This document shows, piece after piece, positions 1 through 12,400 of a DNA stretch of 64,000 bases. Location of the stretch: the NCBI RefSeq assembly GCF_901933205.1, contig NC_044573.1, positions 33,390,993 through 33,454,992 of the forward strand. The letters run 5' to 3'. This DNA is from Camarhynchus parvulus. Its lineage: Eukaryota; Chordata; Aves; Passeriformes; Thraupidae. The position numbers and the translations under genes are program-made. The notes below the pieces were generated by a model. That model made no database searches, had not been told where the DNA came from, and saw only the letters and a program-made list of their open reading frames with translations. How positions within the stretch are numbered: the stretch's first letter is position 1; each line of letters starts with the position of its first letter.

Positions 1-3000
1 CCTATGGGTCTCTTTTCACTAATTCCAGTGAGCTTTGGAGCAGGTATTTAATGCTTCATGGGATGTTTTTAGCGTGGGAAGCATACACTAATTCCTGGTG
101 TTTCAGTGCAGTTTTAAGCTCCTGACTAATTCCTGTTTACAGGCTTTGCATTCTAATGATTTATGAATTTGTAAAATGAAAGCAGAATTATTTCGGTTTC
201 CTGGGGAATGCAGTTCTAGGCACACCTGGTCTAATTAGAGGTTTAATTTCTCTCCTGAGTAAAAGTCTAAATCCTTTTAACTTTCCAGAGAGACAGAGAA
301 TAAAAATGGTTGTGAAGTACTGAGCAGAGCCAATTACAGAAAGAAAAGGGTATTGTTGGGTGGCCATAAAACCTGCAAAGCACAGCAACAGACACAGAAT
401 AAGATGGCTCACAAGTTTTCTGTCAGTCTATCTCCACAGCAGGCTTGTTAGTGCAAGAGAAGCAATTTTGAGGCATGCATCTTTGCAGATATGGCTGTAG
501 ATTAATACCTTATGCATGTGAATGGTTTTCTTTTTGTTCTGCAGGGCTGTCCCAGTTTCATCTCTCTCTGTGTGTTCCTTCTGAAACTTCTGACTGTGGT
601 TACTCTATTAGTGGTCCTACAGAGTTTAGGAACCTCCCTTGCAGCTCAAGGCTCATTGCATGGAAAGATGGTAGGAACAAGACCAAGTGCAAGTTAGAAT
701 TTATATGCCTGACATTTGATTTAGGATAAATTCAGGTCCTTGATTTGTAAATTATGACCCAAAGAGTTTTGTTTAGATAGTGTTTAGACCCTAGAGGTTT
801 CTAATTTATGCAAGGGCATCTTTGGCCGACTGAAGTTCCCCGAGTGTCTTCACTCTGCACGTTAGGAATTATCATTTTCTTGGCAAGTGAAGCACCTCAG
901 GTATTAAATAATGTCTCAACTCTGCAGGCACAGGAACGAAAGCCCTCTTCTGCCTCTGGCTTGTGGGCTGCTTGATTCTGCAAGTGCTCATGGAATTGGT
1001 CTATGGTAGGAGATACCCTACAAAACAGAGTTTTGTGTGACTGATTTCTTTTTAATTACACTTAGAGAAGGGGTAATTTTGCTGCTTAATGTGGTATATA
1101 AGCTTTAAAGTTCTGTCTGGAGCATCTGTGCTTTTGGTTTAGTGGTTAAGATGTGTAGCTGGGAGTAGGCTGGCTTCAGTTCCGGTCTTTATTTTCTGGT
1201 TATGTTTCAGTGAGTATTGAATCCAAAATATGGATTTGGTTTGTCTGAAAAATCAGCTTGAAAGAAAGAGCCCGCTCATCTGTAGGAATAAAAATGGGAG
1301 TAAATAATGATTAAAATGCAGGTGAAAAACAGCAATTGAAAAGCAGTTCTACTAAGTTGTGTGTTCAGGAGCGGAGAGCTGTAAGAAATATTGTAGTCAA
1401 TATCTGATGTATATTTGAATTAGGCCCTCAGCCAATGGCACTTAGTAGTTTTCAGAATCTTTCTCTTACTACATCAAAGTTGAACTACATCAAAGAACTA
1501 AAAATGCTATCAACAGAACAGTATTCAATCAGAGAAGCATAAAACTGTGTGAAGGGAGGCTAATTCATTAAGTCTGTACTAAATAAAAGTATTTTCGCAG
1601 CTCAAGGAAGTGGACAATCATTAGCTCATTATCCATGTTTGGATAAATTTTTTCCTGGCAAATATGTACTTAAAATGGAGAGAAAAACACATAAATATCT
1701 GCAGCTGTTGCTGTGCTGTCCTTTTCAGAGTACCTGGCTTTTGTGGGCAGTGTGCATTTTCTCAGGTGATAATTATAGATCTCTTCAGTACATCTTTGTT
1801 AAAAAGGCAGATAGACAATGATTTTTTTTGGCACAGTTTATTTTGCTCTTGATTTGTATTGATTTATTTCTTAAGAATACTTGTGCTCTCACTGTAAGTG
1901 CTTAAATTGTTAGAGGGGGGAGGATGGTGAATTAGGAGCCTCATAGAAGGACCTGTATGCACACACAACTGACCCTATAAATGGATTTTCAGCTGAGTGT
2001 TTACAAAAAGCTCATTAGTTATTCATGACATTTTGGTGTGTGACTTCCTCAAAAGGATGAAGAATAGAATTAGACCTTGTTTCCTGAAATACACAGAAAG
2101 GTGCTAAACGTGACAGTAATTGCCTTGTCAAATAGTCAAGAAGAACGAGACATCAGGTGAACAGCTTTTCATTGTTTTATCTATATCATTGTACTATTGT
2201 GTACACTTAATGACTTTCTGTCTTGAGTAATTTTTATTTTGATGATTTGGACTTGCAACTAATTTGGTTGGTTTTTTTTTTGAGAATCTGACCTTTCTAA
2301 TTCTGACTCCTTCCAGCATATTTTGAACCATGTCTTAAGAAAAAAAGTAAAACCTTGCTGCTTTATTTCACTTTACCTTATTTTTTTTTCTGATTTTTAT
2401 TATTACTATTTTTATAGAAGGAAAATGCAATGGTGCCAGCAGCTCAGGGTTTGGCTTTGGGCAGTGCCTGGGGTGGCAAGTTGGTGATTCCTTTTGTTTT
2501 CTCCCTGTGAAGCTATTCAGATCTGCTGTTTGCACAGGCACAGAAGAGTTTTAGATTGACAGTAAATTTTTTGAGTGGCCTGTCTTGAGCCTCTTTAACT
2601 CCATTGATCTTTCCCATTGACCACCACCTGAGCCAGACATAGGAAGACCTGAGGGTAAAAATCATTGTGAGAATCTACCTTTTAAAATATCCTGTGATGC
2701 TGGTGCACAGCCAGCCACGCAAATAATGCCTCTCAGACTGCCTGCTGCAAACACTGCCAGATATTTCAAAGCTCTCCATGTTGAATGGATTTGGGTGTGC
2801 TTTCATCCTTAAAGGTTTTTTCTGGGTTGTACTTCTTCACTTGGGGTTTTTTTTATTGTTGGCCACTGCTCTCCACTATCCCCCTTTTTTAATGTCTTGG
2901 GTATCTGTATTATTCCTGTTCTGCGAAAACTGCTCCCTAGCCAAGGTTAATCATGGTGAATTTTCAAATCTGAATATGGAATAAGCATGGGTGCAAGTTT

Positions 3001-3166
3001 GCTCTTTTCCAGTAGTTAGCCTCACTGTTGACTTCCAGGAAATTTCTTCTATTACCCCTCTCTTTATAGATCACCATTAAATTAGAGCCTTAAGTAGGGT
3101 AAACAAAATATGTTTTGGTCAGTGGATTAGGAGGCAACATTTGGTTTGTATCTATTTACCCTGAAG
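1..3166. other. Unique AT-rich noncoding stretch
   Basis: No gene or recognisable repeat is seen. Open frames here are short (up to 84 codons), overlap one another on both strands, and contain no domain I recognise. There are scattered homopolymer T runs (for example near 2272 and 2380). The sequence is consistent with intron or intergenic DNA. Confidence 0.6.
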
Positions 3167-3205
3167 ATATATATATATATATGTACACACACATGTGTAT
3201 GTATG
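3167..3205. repeat. (AT)n / (AC)n compound microsatellite
   Basis: An AT dinucleotide run (3167-3182) passes directly into a short ACACACAC and TGTGTATGTA tract. A second short ATATATAT follows near 3211. This is a simple-sequence repeat and probably length-polymorphic. Confidence 0.85.
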
Positions 3206-3253
3206 CAGTGAATATATATGGGGACAAAGTTTTTGCAGGATCCATTGCATTGG

Positions 3254-3515
3254 GAGAAGGGGTAACAGTTTTAAACTAAAAGAAGGTTGATTTAAAGAAA
3301 TTTTTTATGATAAGTAGGGTGGTGAAACATTGGAACAGATTTTCCCAGAGAGGTGGTAAATGCCTCATCCATGCCTGGAAACATTCAAGGTCAAGTTACA
3401 TGGGGTTCTGAGCAATCTGATCTAGCTGATGATACTCTTGCTCATTGCAGGGGTATTGGACCTAATGGCCTTTAATGGTCTTTCCAATTCAAGATATTCT
3501 ATTATCTTATAATAA
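3254..3515 (+). mobile_element. CR1 LINE, 5'-truncated 3' end
   Basis: The stretch follows the avian CR1 3' end in order: 'TTTTAAACTAAAAGAAGG', 'GTGGTGAAACATTGGAACAG', 'CCCAGAGAGGTGGTAAATGC', 'ATTCAAGGTCAAGTTACATG', 'CTGATCTAGCTGATGATACT', then 'CTCATTGCAGGGGTATTGGA' and a decayed 'ATTCTATTATCTTATAATAA' tail. CR1 inserts are normally 5'-truncated, as here, and carry no clear target duplication. It encodes nothing intact. Substitutions and small indels relative to the remembered consensus suggest an old insertion. Both boundaries are approximate. Confidence 0.9.
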
Positions 3516-3677
3516 TTATAGAAAAGGTGGTTCTAGAACATTGTTACAAATCAGTTTAACTGACTTTTTCTGGCCAGGATGGAGTGTCTGATACGAGATT
3601 CCCTGGTGATTCAGGATAAGGCCAGGCGATTTAAGCACGGCTGGATGGGATGACTCGTGTGTAACGTCTGGAGATGA

Positions 3678-3692
3678 TCACTAGATGGCAAC
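3678..3692 (+). promoter_or_regulatory. Candidate CTCF-type site
   Basis: TCACTAGATGGCAAC matches the core of the vertebrate CTCF motif (CCACTAGATGGCA-type) at most key positions, differing at the first C of CCAC. It lies in a short, unusually CpG-containing segment (about 3580-3720) just downstream of the CR1 fragment. Motif matches of this length also occur by chance, so binding is inferred and not shown. Confidence 0.35.
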
Positions 3693-4883
3693 GTGACACA
3701 GCCGAATGGCCGTCTCGTCTGCCTGTAGCAAGCTTTTAATTTATTTCTTGTAATCACTGGATGAAACAATCTTTTTGTTCAGATTATATAGCCGAGGTAG
3801 AGGGTCTCGTGAGCCTGTAGGATGAAGAAATAAGTTATCTTGCAGATTACACAGCCATCTCAGAAAATAAATAACTATTTTTAGAGCTCTTGTTAATCCA
3901 TCTCTATACTTACTGTTCCTTAGTGTAGTGGCTCGAATCTTGGATAAAGATCTTTAAAGAATAAAAGCCCAAACTGAAGGATTTGACCTTTTGCACTGCT
4001 GCAGTTTTGTTCATTCTGTGGTTGATGGGTGGTTTTTCACGTGACTGTTTTAGAGCCAAGTGTGGTCTAGGTTCTGTATGGGTACAAAAAAAAAAAAAAG
4101 CATGAGCAGCATGCACCTCAGGCTGATACTGAAACTCTGACCTGATAATGTGATACAATGCATGTGCTAGAATGAGTAAACATCTCACAGCACAGGGCTT
4201 GTGCTGAGAGCAGGCAAGGCAAAGGGTTTCCTGAAAGTTGTGAGATGGGGAGGTGAGAGGCCAGGTATGCGCTGACATCTCTTTGTGGTGAAGTTCTGGG
4301 TGCTTTTGGTCAGAGGTACTGGTGCACATCATAGGCTGTATGAAAAGGGCCAAAAGTCTGTCCCTAAAATTTCTTCAGCTTCTCAGTTTCCAGAGATGCA
4401 GATATAGAATATCTCTGGAGTGCACAGATATACTATTAGAGAGGTGGAGTTCAGAAATCATTAGTGAAGTCAGGAAATACTATTTCTTAGTTAAAACAGA
4501 TCAAAATTATATTCATCACTTGTGGGTTAAGGAAATATATTTCTTTAAATACAATACGAACATTGAAGGTTAATCAGAATAACAAACTTCACTTCATAGC
4601 AGAAGAGAAACAACTTTCTGCTGATACAGTAGCAGATGAATATTCTAAAATAGCTTTCTTGAGGACAAACTCCAGAGTCACCATTTCATGCAAGAATTTC
4701 TTTTGCCTATTGGAAATTGCAGTCTGGGGAAAGACTACATGTAAATGTCAGCATGTGTGTAGCCATAGCATCCTAATATCAAAAATAAGCATAGGATGTT
4801 TCTGTTAAGGTATTCCCACTGAAGCCAGGGAAGAATTGGTGCTCTGGAGAAGTTAATGTCTGATCCTGAGATATCTCTATATC
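3693..4883. other. Unique noncoding stretch with a poly(A) run
   Basis: No gene or known repeat is recognised. An A14 run lies at 4086-4099. The 147-codon minus-strand frame over 3910-4353 reads through this run as polyphenylalanine and has no recognisable domain, so I treat it as chance. Confidence 0.55.
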
Positions 4884-4930
4884 TTCTCCCTCTCTCTCTC
4901 TCTCTCTCTCCATATATATAATATATATCT
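4884..4930. repeat. (CT)n followed by (AT)n microsatellite
   Basis: A pure CT run (about 4890-4911) abuts an ATATATA tract (4912-4928). It is a compound simple repeat with a polypyrimidine plus strand. Confidence 0.9.
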
Positions 4931-6758
4931 TATCACATTATGGTCACATTATGGTCAAGGAAAATAAACTTGGAGTAGGATAGGTGAATAGACCTACAGT
5001 AAATAGACCCCCAGCCCCAGGTCTATTCAGCCATACAAGAAGAGACTTCAAGAACTTTTCTTATTTGAAGCAAAGTGAAGGTTGAGAAACTGTTTGGGGT
5101 GACAATACCAGGGAAGAAGGGGAGGAAAAAGCTAAAGAACCATGGTAGCAAAAGAGCAAGTGGATGTACATTAGCTATCCATTCTAGATGGAAAATATGT
5201 CTTACCATCAGAACAGGGATGTCTAATGTGGGTAAGATAAACCCAGCTGATGCTTTTCTTGAATGAATTAGGTTGCTTGGTTGACTGTGGGATGACTCAT
5301 ATTCTCACCTCTTTTCATTCCTTGAACACACACACAACTGAAGTGTTTGATGCCCCTGTGAATAATCATGCAACAGTGGACTATACTGTGCCTCTAAGCA
5401 CTGCCTGTTTTAAGGGCTACTGTGGGAATATTTACTTGTACCAGTAGTCTGAGTCTTCATATAGGGATTTCAAAAGCTGAACTGCTCCACTGCTGGTATT
5501 GGAATGGACCTAATTTGTCCTCTTATCTCTGCTGAGTTGAAGATCTTTGGTTAGCAGTAGAAGCCTTTTTTTTTTTTTTTTGGCATTAAGATGAAAAGGG
5601 AAAGATTTTAATTCTTCATTCACTTTTGCTCTCTTTCCTTGCTGCTCCCATGGTCTAGGACAGATGGAAACTGATGTGAAATGTATGGGAGGGAATGTGG
5701 AACACCAAGATGTTATATCTCCCTCAGGTCTTCAGGTGTGTGTTGCTGTGTGTTTTCTCACCTGTACACCTGCAATGATAATGTCTGGTCTTGTCCACTT
5801 CACAGTCTGTATAGCACAAGGTGATAATCACAGAATTGGAAGGGGTCTGTCAAATGGCTGCTGTGATGTTAACTTTCCAGTGCTCTGATCCTGAACACGA
5901 CATCAAGGAGAGATTTCAAGGTGAGCAGCCAGCTGGTCTGTCCCTCCTTGTCCCATCGGGATGGAGGGTGGAAGGAGAAGGGGACGCATGCTAATATATA
6001 TTCACATATTTTTAATATAACTAACAAAAGCACTGGAAATTCCAGACATGTTGCAACATGAACGGAGCTGCTTTCTTCCTTCCTTTCGCGGGAATATGTG
6101 CAAAGCACGCAGTTTTCAGAGACATCCACAAGGAGGAGCCCGGAGCTTGCCAAGGACAGACCTATTCCTGTCCCGTTTTTTTATTGCCGCATCCGCTGAG
6201 AGTAGCCTTGTCTTGAAGCATAATTAGTTCTGAGGCAGAATTTTGTCAGCGTAGTCTTTGGGGAGTGGTAGCATGTAAACACTTATTAAAATGTTATTTT
6301 GGGGTCATAATTCTGTCATGAGCCAAACTTGACAGATGCAGATAGAAGAAGGGGTTATCTCTCCACAGGGACCATTTGTGTTTCCTTCTGATGATTTACA
6401 TCAAATGGTGCATTTCCCTTCAGTCTGTGGGATCATACAAGGATAGAGAACGTTTTAATATTTAGACCAAGAAAGCACATAGCCTTTTACACTGGGAAGG
6501 ATGGGGATAGTATAGATTCTTACAAGCAAGATTTTCCTTCTGGTAGCTTCAGAAACAAGAGTAATGGGCATTAATTGACAGGGACATCAGGTCTGGTTTT
6601 TTTCTCTTTATGCCTTCCTTCCTGAAAACTGCCACTCAGCTTCTTTTAAGTTAAGGTGTTAGGAGGGACAAAAGAAATGTGTTTTCAGTTCTGTGATCTT
6701 CCCTAGGCTTGCTGTGGATGGATTTTTCATCTCTATCTTTGTTTTTTTTGGGAGAACC
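4931..6758. other. Unique noncoding stretch
   Basis: No gene is supported. There is a T16 run at 5566-5581. A possible CR1-like scrap near 5824-5850 is too short to call. The small open frames show no domains. Confidence 0.55.
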
Positions 6759-7560
6759 ACAGAATGGTTTGGGTTGGAAGGGACGTTAAAGATTGTCTAG
6801 TTCTAACCTTGCTGCCATGGGCAGGAACACCTTCCACTAGACCACTTTGCTTAAAGCCCCATCCAACGTGGCCATGAATGCTTCCAGGGACTGGGTGTCC
6901 ACTCCTCTGGGCATCCTGTTCCAGTCCCTCACCACACTCATAGTAAAGATTTTTTCTCTAATACCTAATCTAAACCTGCCCCCTTTCACTTTAAAGCAAT
7001 TTCCCCTTGTTCTATCACTACATGCCCTTTTAAAATTTCCACCACCAGTTTTCTTGTAGGGTCCCTTTAGGTACTGGAAGATGCTTTAAGGTCTTCCCAG
7101 AGCCTTCTCCAAGGTGAACAGCCCCAAATCTCTCAGCTTGTCTTCAGGAGAGGTGTTCCAGCCCTCTGATCATATTCACGGCCTTTGAACTCACTCCAGC
7201 AGGTCCAGTCCTCCTTGTGTTGGGGGCCCCACTGGATGCATGTGGGGTGTCACCGGAGTGGAGCAGAAGGCCAGAATCACTCCCCTGGACCTGCTGGCCA
7301 CACTGCTGTGGCTGCAGCCCAGGATTCCATTGGCTTTCTGGGCTGCAATGGCTCATGTCAAGCTTCTTGTCCAGAGTCCTTCTCCTCAGAGCTGCACTCA
7401 ATCCATTCTCCACCTAGCCTGTATTTGTGCTTGGATTACCTTGACCCAGGTGCAGGACCTTGCACTTGCTCTGGTTGAACTTTATGAGGTTTTCACAGGT
7501 CCTCTTCTCAAGCCTGTTAAGATGTTTCTAGAAGGAGCACAGTTCTCCTTGCTTTCTGTT
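6759..7560 (-). mobile_element. CR1 LINE, 3' part, minus strand
   Basis: The left edge begins with the reverse complement of the CR1 3' end ('CAGAATGGTTTGGGTTGGAA'). It then follows CR1 continuously through 'CCATGGGCAGGAACACCTTC', 'GGGTGTCCACTCCTCTGGGC', 'CTTGTTCTATCACTACATGC', 'AAGGTGAACAGCCCCAAATC', 'GACCTGCTGGCCACACTGCT' and 'CCAGGTGCAGGACCTTGCAC'. It therefore covers the 3' UTR and the end of the reverse-transcriptase frame. The longest piece still open on the coding strand (7144-7413, about 89 codons) is a decayed tail of that protein; frameshifts and stops break the rest. At about 800 bp it is the longest CR1 in the window. The right boundary, near 7560, is where similarity to the remembered consensus fades. 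Confidence 0.92.
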
Positions 7561-9241
7561 GATATTTCCTTTCTCTGGTAAGGTCTCAGATACTGTCTCA
7601 CATGAGAGGGTGTGGTTACTTAGGGGCTGTCTAAGAGAATTTTCCAGGATGCCTTAACCTTTTTTCAATTTTCTAGTTGGGGAGTGATTATGTTTAGATT
7701 ATAGCCATGAAAATACTAGTGAAGTGATGGCTTTGGGGCTCTCTGCCACTGGCTGATGGATGCAGCACCCTTCCTAGTGAGGGGAATACTGTGGCACTCT
7801 GTCCTTTTGTCTTGTGCCATGTGTGCTTCCTTGGGCAGTAATGCATGGGAAGGTGGCAGGATTACAGACATCTAACTGTGCCTTCTCCTCTCCAGTTCAT
7901 CTGTTCTTGTGTCACAGTTAGCAAAACCTCCCCAGACTTCAACAGGACAAGGAACAAGCATTTAGAGCATGTTAAATTTTTTTAAAATAATGAATTGCCT
8001 TTGAAACGTGAGTAGGAATTTAAGTGCAACCTTCTAAAATCACCTACCAATACCTTTGCTAGCTGAATGCACAAATACACTTCAAAAGCAGGATACCAAC
8101 ATGATCTTAAATTCTTACTTTTATCTTGCTCTTGCACATTGCTGAATCAAATGCCCCAAGGTAGTTGACTTCACTTACAAACCTAATTTTCATCTCACCT
8201 CACGGAATTTCTATTCTGGGGCAGCTCTATTACCTCATTTGGATCTTGCCTATGTAGTTTTTCCACCAGTGTGGAAGTACCCTGCTAACAGTGGTACTTC
8301 TCCTAGCTTAGAGGGACAGCTGAACTAGCTCCAGGAAATCATAATATTCAGAAGGCCTGCTGATACCTGTTGTCATTTCTGGGCACAGGTATCTGCCTCT
8401 GAGGGAAGTTCTCTGCAACTGATGCAACTGTTCTCTGTTAAATGTGTGCAAACAGCACCTAGCATTTTCATTTGTGCTCGCTGAAAATTGTTCTGTTCCT
8501 CTGTGCTCATTAGCAGTGAAATTGATAACATCATCTGATGGTCCCAGCATGATCTGGGGCTTCAGTGATTGATTAAATGCAGAGGTAAATTTGAGGCATT
8601 AAATTAGTTGCAGAAGTAGTTTCTTGCAAGTGAACTGTGGAAAGTGGCACTGATTGATATTGCAATGTGAACCACAGGGGTCTTTGTCCTTTACCTCTAT
8701 GGAGGCTTAAATATATTGTGACATTTTGTTTCCTCCGTGGCTCTGTGATGAAGAGGGATTAGGTTGTGGTCATGGAAAAGAGCAGTGTGAGGCTATGTGC
8801 CAAGAGATTTGTGTTGTGGCTTGGCTGTTTCAGCTGGACTCCCTGCTCATGTCAGGCCAAGCATCTTTGCTTCTGCTCTGTATCCACAGAATTAAGCTAA
8901 TGTGCCTCTGCAACTGCCTGGGGACATCAGGATGCTTGATGTTAAAAGCTGATAATGACCACCAGCAAGTGAGCCTCTGGAGGGGGATTATTCTAAACAG
9001 ATTTTTCAGTTTAGTAGGAAAAAAAACCACATCACTTTCTATTCTTCTAGAGAGATGGGACACGGGAGCTGGTGGCTCAGGGTTATGGAGACTTTTGAGT
9101 GTTTAAGAAATGCAGAGCTGGGTTGGAAGGCTCTCCACCTTTGCACACCCAGAAGAGAGCAGTGCTTGGAAGCCCAAGAACAGAGTGCAGGAACGTCTGT
9201 AAGGCTTTGAGAGGGAGGAAGGAAGGTGACTTATTTTCGCA
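7561..9241. other. Unique noncoding stretch
   Basis: No gene or repeat is recognised. The 126-codon plus-strand frame at 8726-9106 has no domain, no plausible splice context and no homology I know. Confidence 0.5.
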
Positions 9242-9480
9242 TCAAAAGTTTACAGAAATGGCTGGCCTCTGAATGAGGAAGTAGCCTACTTTGTGTCTCT
9301 CAAATTTAGGGAAAAGGACATTCCTGTTTCCTCTTAGCACAGCCTTGCTAAAGGTTACAAAATTAAATTCTCTCTCAAGTTGATCAAAACCTGCTGAAAC
9401 AGGTCTCCACTTGCAATCTTTCCTGTCACAAAAGCCATGCTGGTATTTGTTAAGTGCATCTTGGATCCTCATTCTGACAG
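9242..9480 (-). mobile_element. Decayed LINE reverse-transcriptase fragment (CR1/L2-like)
   Basis: The minus-strand frame (85 codons from 9499 to 9242) contains 'NKYQHGFCDRKDC' at residues 17-29, 'NFVTFSKAV' at 46-54 and 'FPKFERHKVG' at 63-72. Order and spacing match the LINE reverse-transcriptase blocks usually read as QHGFxxGxSC, then (V/L)DFSKAFD, then KLERxGIGG. The catalytic-region aspartates are lost (the DFSKAFD block reads TFSKAVL), so it cannot be active. The clade could be CR1, L3 or L2. It has kept an open frame over this short piece, which may be chance. An unrelated chance ORF is the alternative. Confidence 0.5.
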
Positions 9481-9499
9481 TGCTGCATAAACCAGACAC

Positions 9500-12400
9500 T
9501 GTTCCTGTGCAGAAACTGAGGGAATGGTTGGCATCAATAATTGAAGCATTTAAAATGAACCACTAAGATTAAACACTGAAGTAGCGATTCAGAGATCCCC
9601 GTTTAGTAAATAAACGAAACAGAAAAGAAATTACTCAGAGACTACTCTAGCTCTTTTAAGGGTGAATAAAGATTTTCTGTTGTGGAGGTTTTTGCTGGGG
9701 CACTGTGACCTTGTGTGAGCAAGGATCCCCCCCCCATCCTTTTCTGTGGTGTGCAACCAGCTGAGCAGTGATGATGGCATAGTATTTGTGCTGTGCTTTA
9801 ATACCTGAATGCCTAATGTGGCAATGAATTTAGCTTCCTTCTTCACAGCCCCTTCCTCCCCCTGGTCTCTCTCACCAGTGCTGAGATTACTTTCAAGGCT
9901 TGATTCTGCTTTGCCCATAGCATGTGTAGCACCTGCCAGCCATGAGCAGAGAGAGCAGGGGACCAGCTCCTCTGGATCTGAGGCTTTTTGAGCAATTTCA
10001 AGTGCTTGTGCTCTTTGCAAGTACGATTCATTTTATTTCCCTCTGGAAAAACTCAACAGGCTAAGATAGCACCTTGTAGCGTTCTTGTCATGTTTCCTTA
10101 GTGACATCCCTGCCATCTTGTCCACATGAATAACAAAGCCAGATCTGCAGTTTTGTCTTGAGAGTTAATCAAAAATGACCTTCAGCTGCTTTTGTTCTGG
10201 TGTAGATAAATTGTTAGCCCTACTGTGTGCTCCAAACCCAGAATTTGTTTTCTGTTTTCTGGCTATTGGTGGTGCTGATGTACGGGGGAAATGCTGTTGT
10301 CTGCATTTTGCAAGCAATGTTGACAGTGTGGAGCAGAAACTTATACAAATATGGCTATTAAAGGATACAATAAATTAGGCAATGCTGACATGGATGTGAT
10401 AAGATACAAATAGGTAACATCGAGTTGTTGTGCTTACTAGGGCAGTTTCTCTAGAGGCATAATCAAGCAGTGATTCTTATGTTTTTTCACTTGTCTTCCC
10501 TCCCTCCTGCATATTTCTCTGTCTTTTCTTCAACTTAATTTTTTTGCATGCATCTTCCTGCCCAGTCAGCCTTGAAGTCTAAAGACCAGCTTTTCGAGGG
10601 GGGGTTATTTCTTTAGACAGAAGGACTGACAGTAGAAATTGGACATAACTTATTGTTTACTGAGCAAATGGTGCAGACCCAAAGGAACCTTACTGAATTA
10701 CACATGCCAAGGACACGCTGCTCAAAGTCCCAACTCCAGTTTTTGAGGGTACAGGCTACTTCTGCCTTGGGGGGCATTTGACATAAAGCATGTTAGTGGG
10801 ATGTGAGATTTTGGCAACTGAAGTACACTTGGGAGAGGTTTGTTTGAAACCTCTGTGTTTATTTCAAAGGAATTTTATGAAGATGTGCTTTTTTCCCATT
10901 TGGGAAGGGAGATGGGACAGGGGGCTAGGGTCAGGCTGTCCTACAGCCAGCTCACCCCTGGCAACCTGCAGCTGCCGTGTGCTTGGAAGGAAGTGCTGTA
11001 ACCCTCGGTGCTATGAGATAAAAGTGGTTTTGTATTTCAGTTTGATCACCCTGCCCTGAATTCATAAGGCCCCTATCATTTATTGCTTGGTGTGAGAGTT
11101 AGGGTTTTAGTGTAGTGAAGGTCACCCATCTGTGACTTTGGCTTTGCTCCTAATTGTAAGAGACACCCCACTTCTCCAGCTTTCTTTTAAATTAAAAAAA
11201 GAAAGGTTACAATTTGGAGCCTGAGAATTTTTTTAATGAAGAGAAGTCATGTCTTTCCTCTAAGGAAACACCTGGAAAATTAACAATTTATGGTGTGCCA
11301 AATGAGTTCCTTTGAAACTGCAAGGTGAAAAAGGTTGTTAAGTCAGACACTCACAGAGGATTTCTTCAGCTCAGTGAAATACCTGCATGGCCAGCAACAA
11401 CCTATTCGCCCTACAAGTAGCTCTGAAGACAAGATCAACATTTTGCTTGTATTGATCACTTCTCCCCACTCACAAGACTTATTCAGGACTGATTTTAGAA
11501 CCCTGAATACCAGCAGTAAGAGAAAGCTTTGGAATGTTTGAATGAACTACTGTGAAAGAAAGATTCAGCACTGCATGTGAAGGCTCTGAGGCTAAATTTA
11601 GCCTTGATGTTACTATTCTGGAATTTTGTGTCCAGTTAGAATGATCCTGTGTATATCTGTATTATCTGTGGGTTTTTTTTTTTTGCATGTAGTCTTATCT
11701 AAATAGGCAATACACATTCACTAAATGTGCTCAGCTGTAAGGATGGTTTGGCACCAGAAAATAATTTAAAACCCTGGATCTTTCATGTTGGTAAAATCTA
11801 TCCAGGAGGTCAGCAGTTCATATGTTTGTTATGCATGGCCCTTACCCAGAAATCACATGCAGAAAATAAATAAAAGAGGTAATTTTTTTGGCTGTCTTGT
11901 GTCAAGCTCCCTGAACATCCTCTTGACTAATTACAGTTGATATATAAGAAAAACACATGCTACTTTTAGGAGTTTTTTTATTCTAAGGAGGAAGATGGGA
12001 GAGAAGCTAGAGCAAGGTTCCAGAATGTTTTCTACTGAGATACCATCACCTCAGTCACTCTTTGTCTGACTAATGATTTAAATATGTAAACAAAATAGAA
12101 CATTCTTGTAAAGAACTTCAGTTTGTATTAAACAGATCAGTAGGCAAGGCTGCCTAGGACCAAAGTTCAATTAATGACTTTGCATGAGGATTTGCCACAC
12201 TCTGGTCTTCAAGTGATATTATAATTTCACATATTTTAGAAGACAAGATGCTGGGCTGATTAAGTTCATTCTGCTTTATTCTTTACTTGTTAAGAAAAGC
12301 CTTGTATGCTGAGTAAGAAAATAGATTGTTCAATAAACATGCCACCTTTCAGTGCCCTTATCCTCCAGCAAGGATTGGAGCTACTAATGCTTGTCAGTGA

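Noticed and set aside
4086..4099. A14 run as the tail of a processed pseudogene
   Set aside because: No coding similarity upstream and no flanking duplication; such retrocopies are rare in birds.
3910..4353. 147-codon minus-strand open frame
   Set aside because: It reads through an A14 run as polyphenylalanine and has no recognisable domain.
5824..5850. Possible CR1 3' end (TCACAGAATTGGAAGGGGTC)
   Set aside because: About 25 bp resembles the CR1 terminus, but key GGTTTGGG text is missing and the similarity does not continue.
9631..10020. 129-codon minus-strand open frame with a protein-like charge pattern
   Set aside because: An overlapping frame is open on the same strand (9843-10031), no family is recognisable, and no splice sites bound it convincingly.
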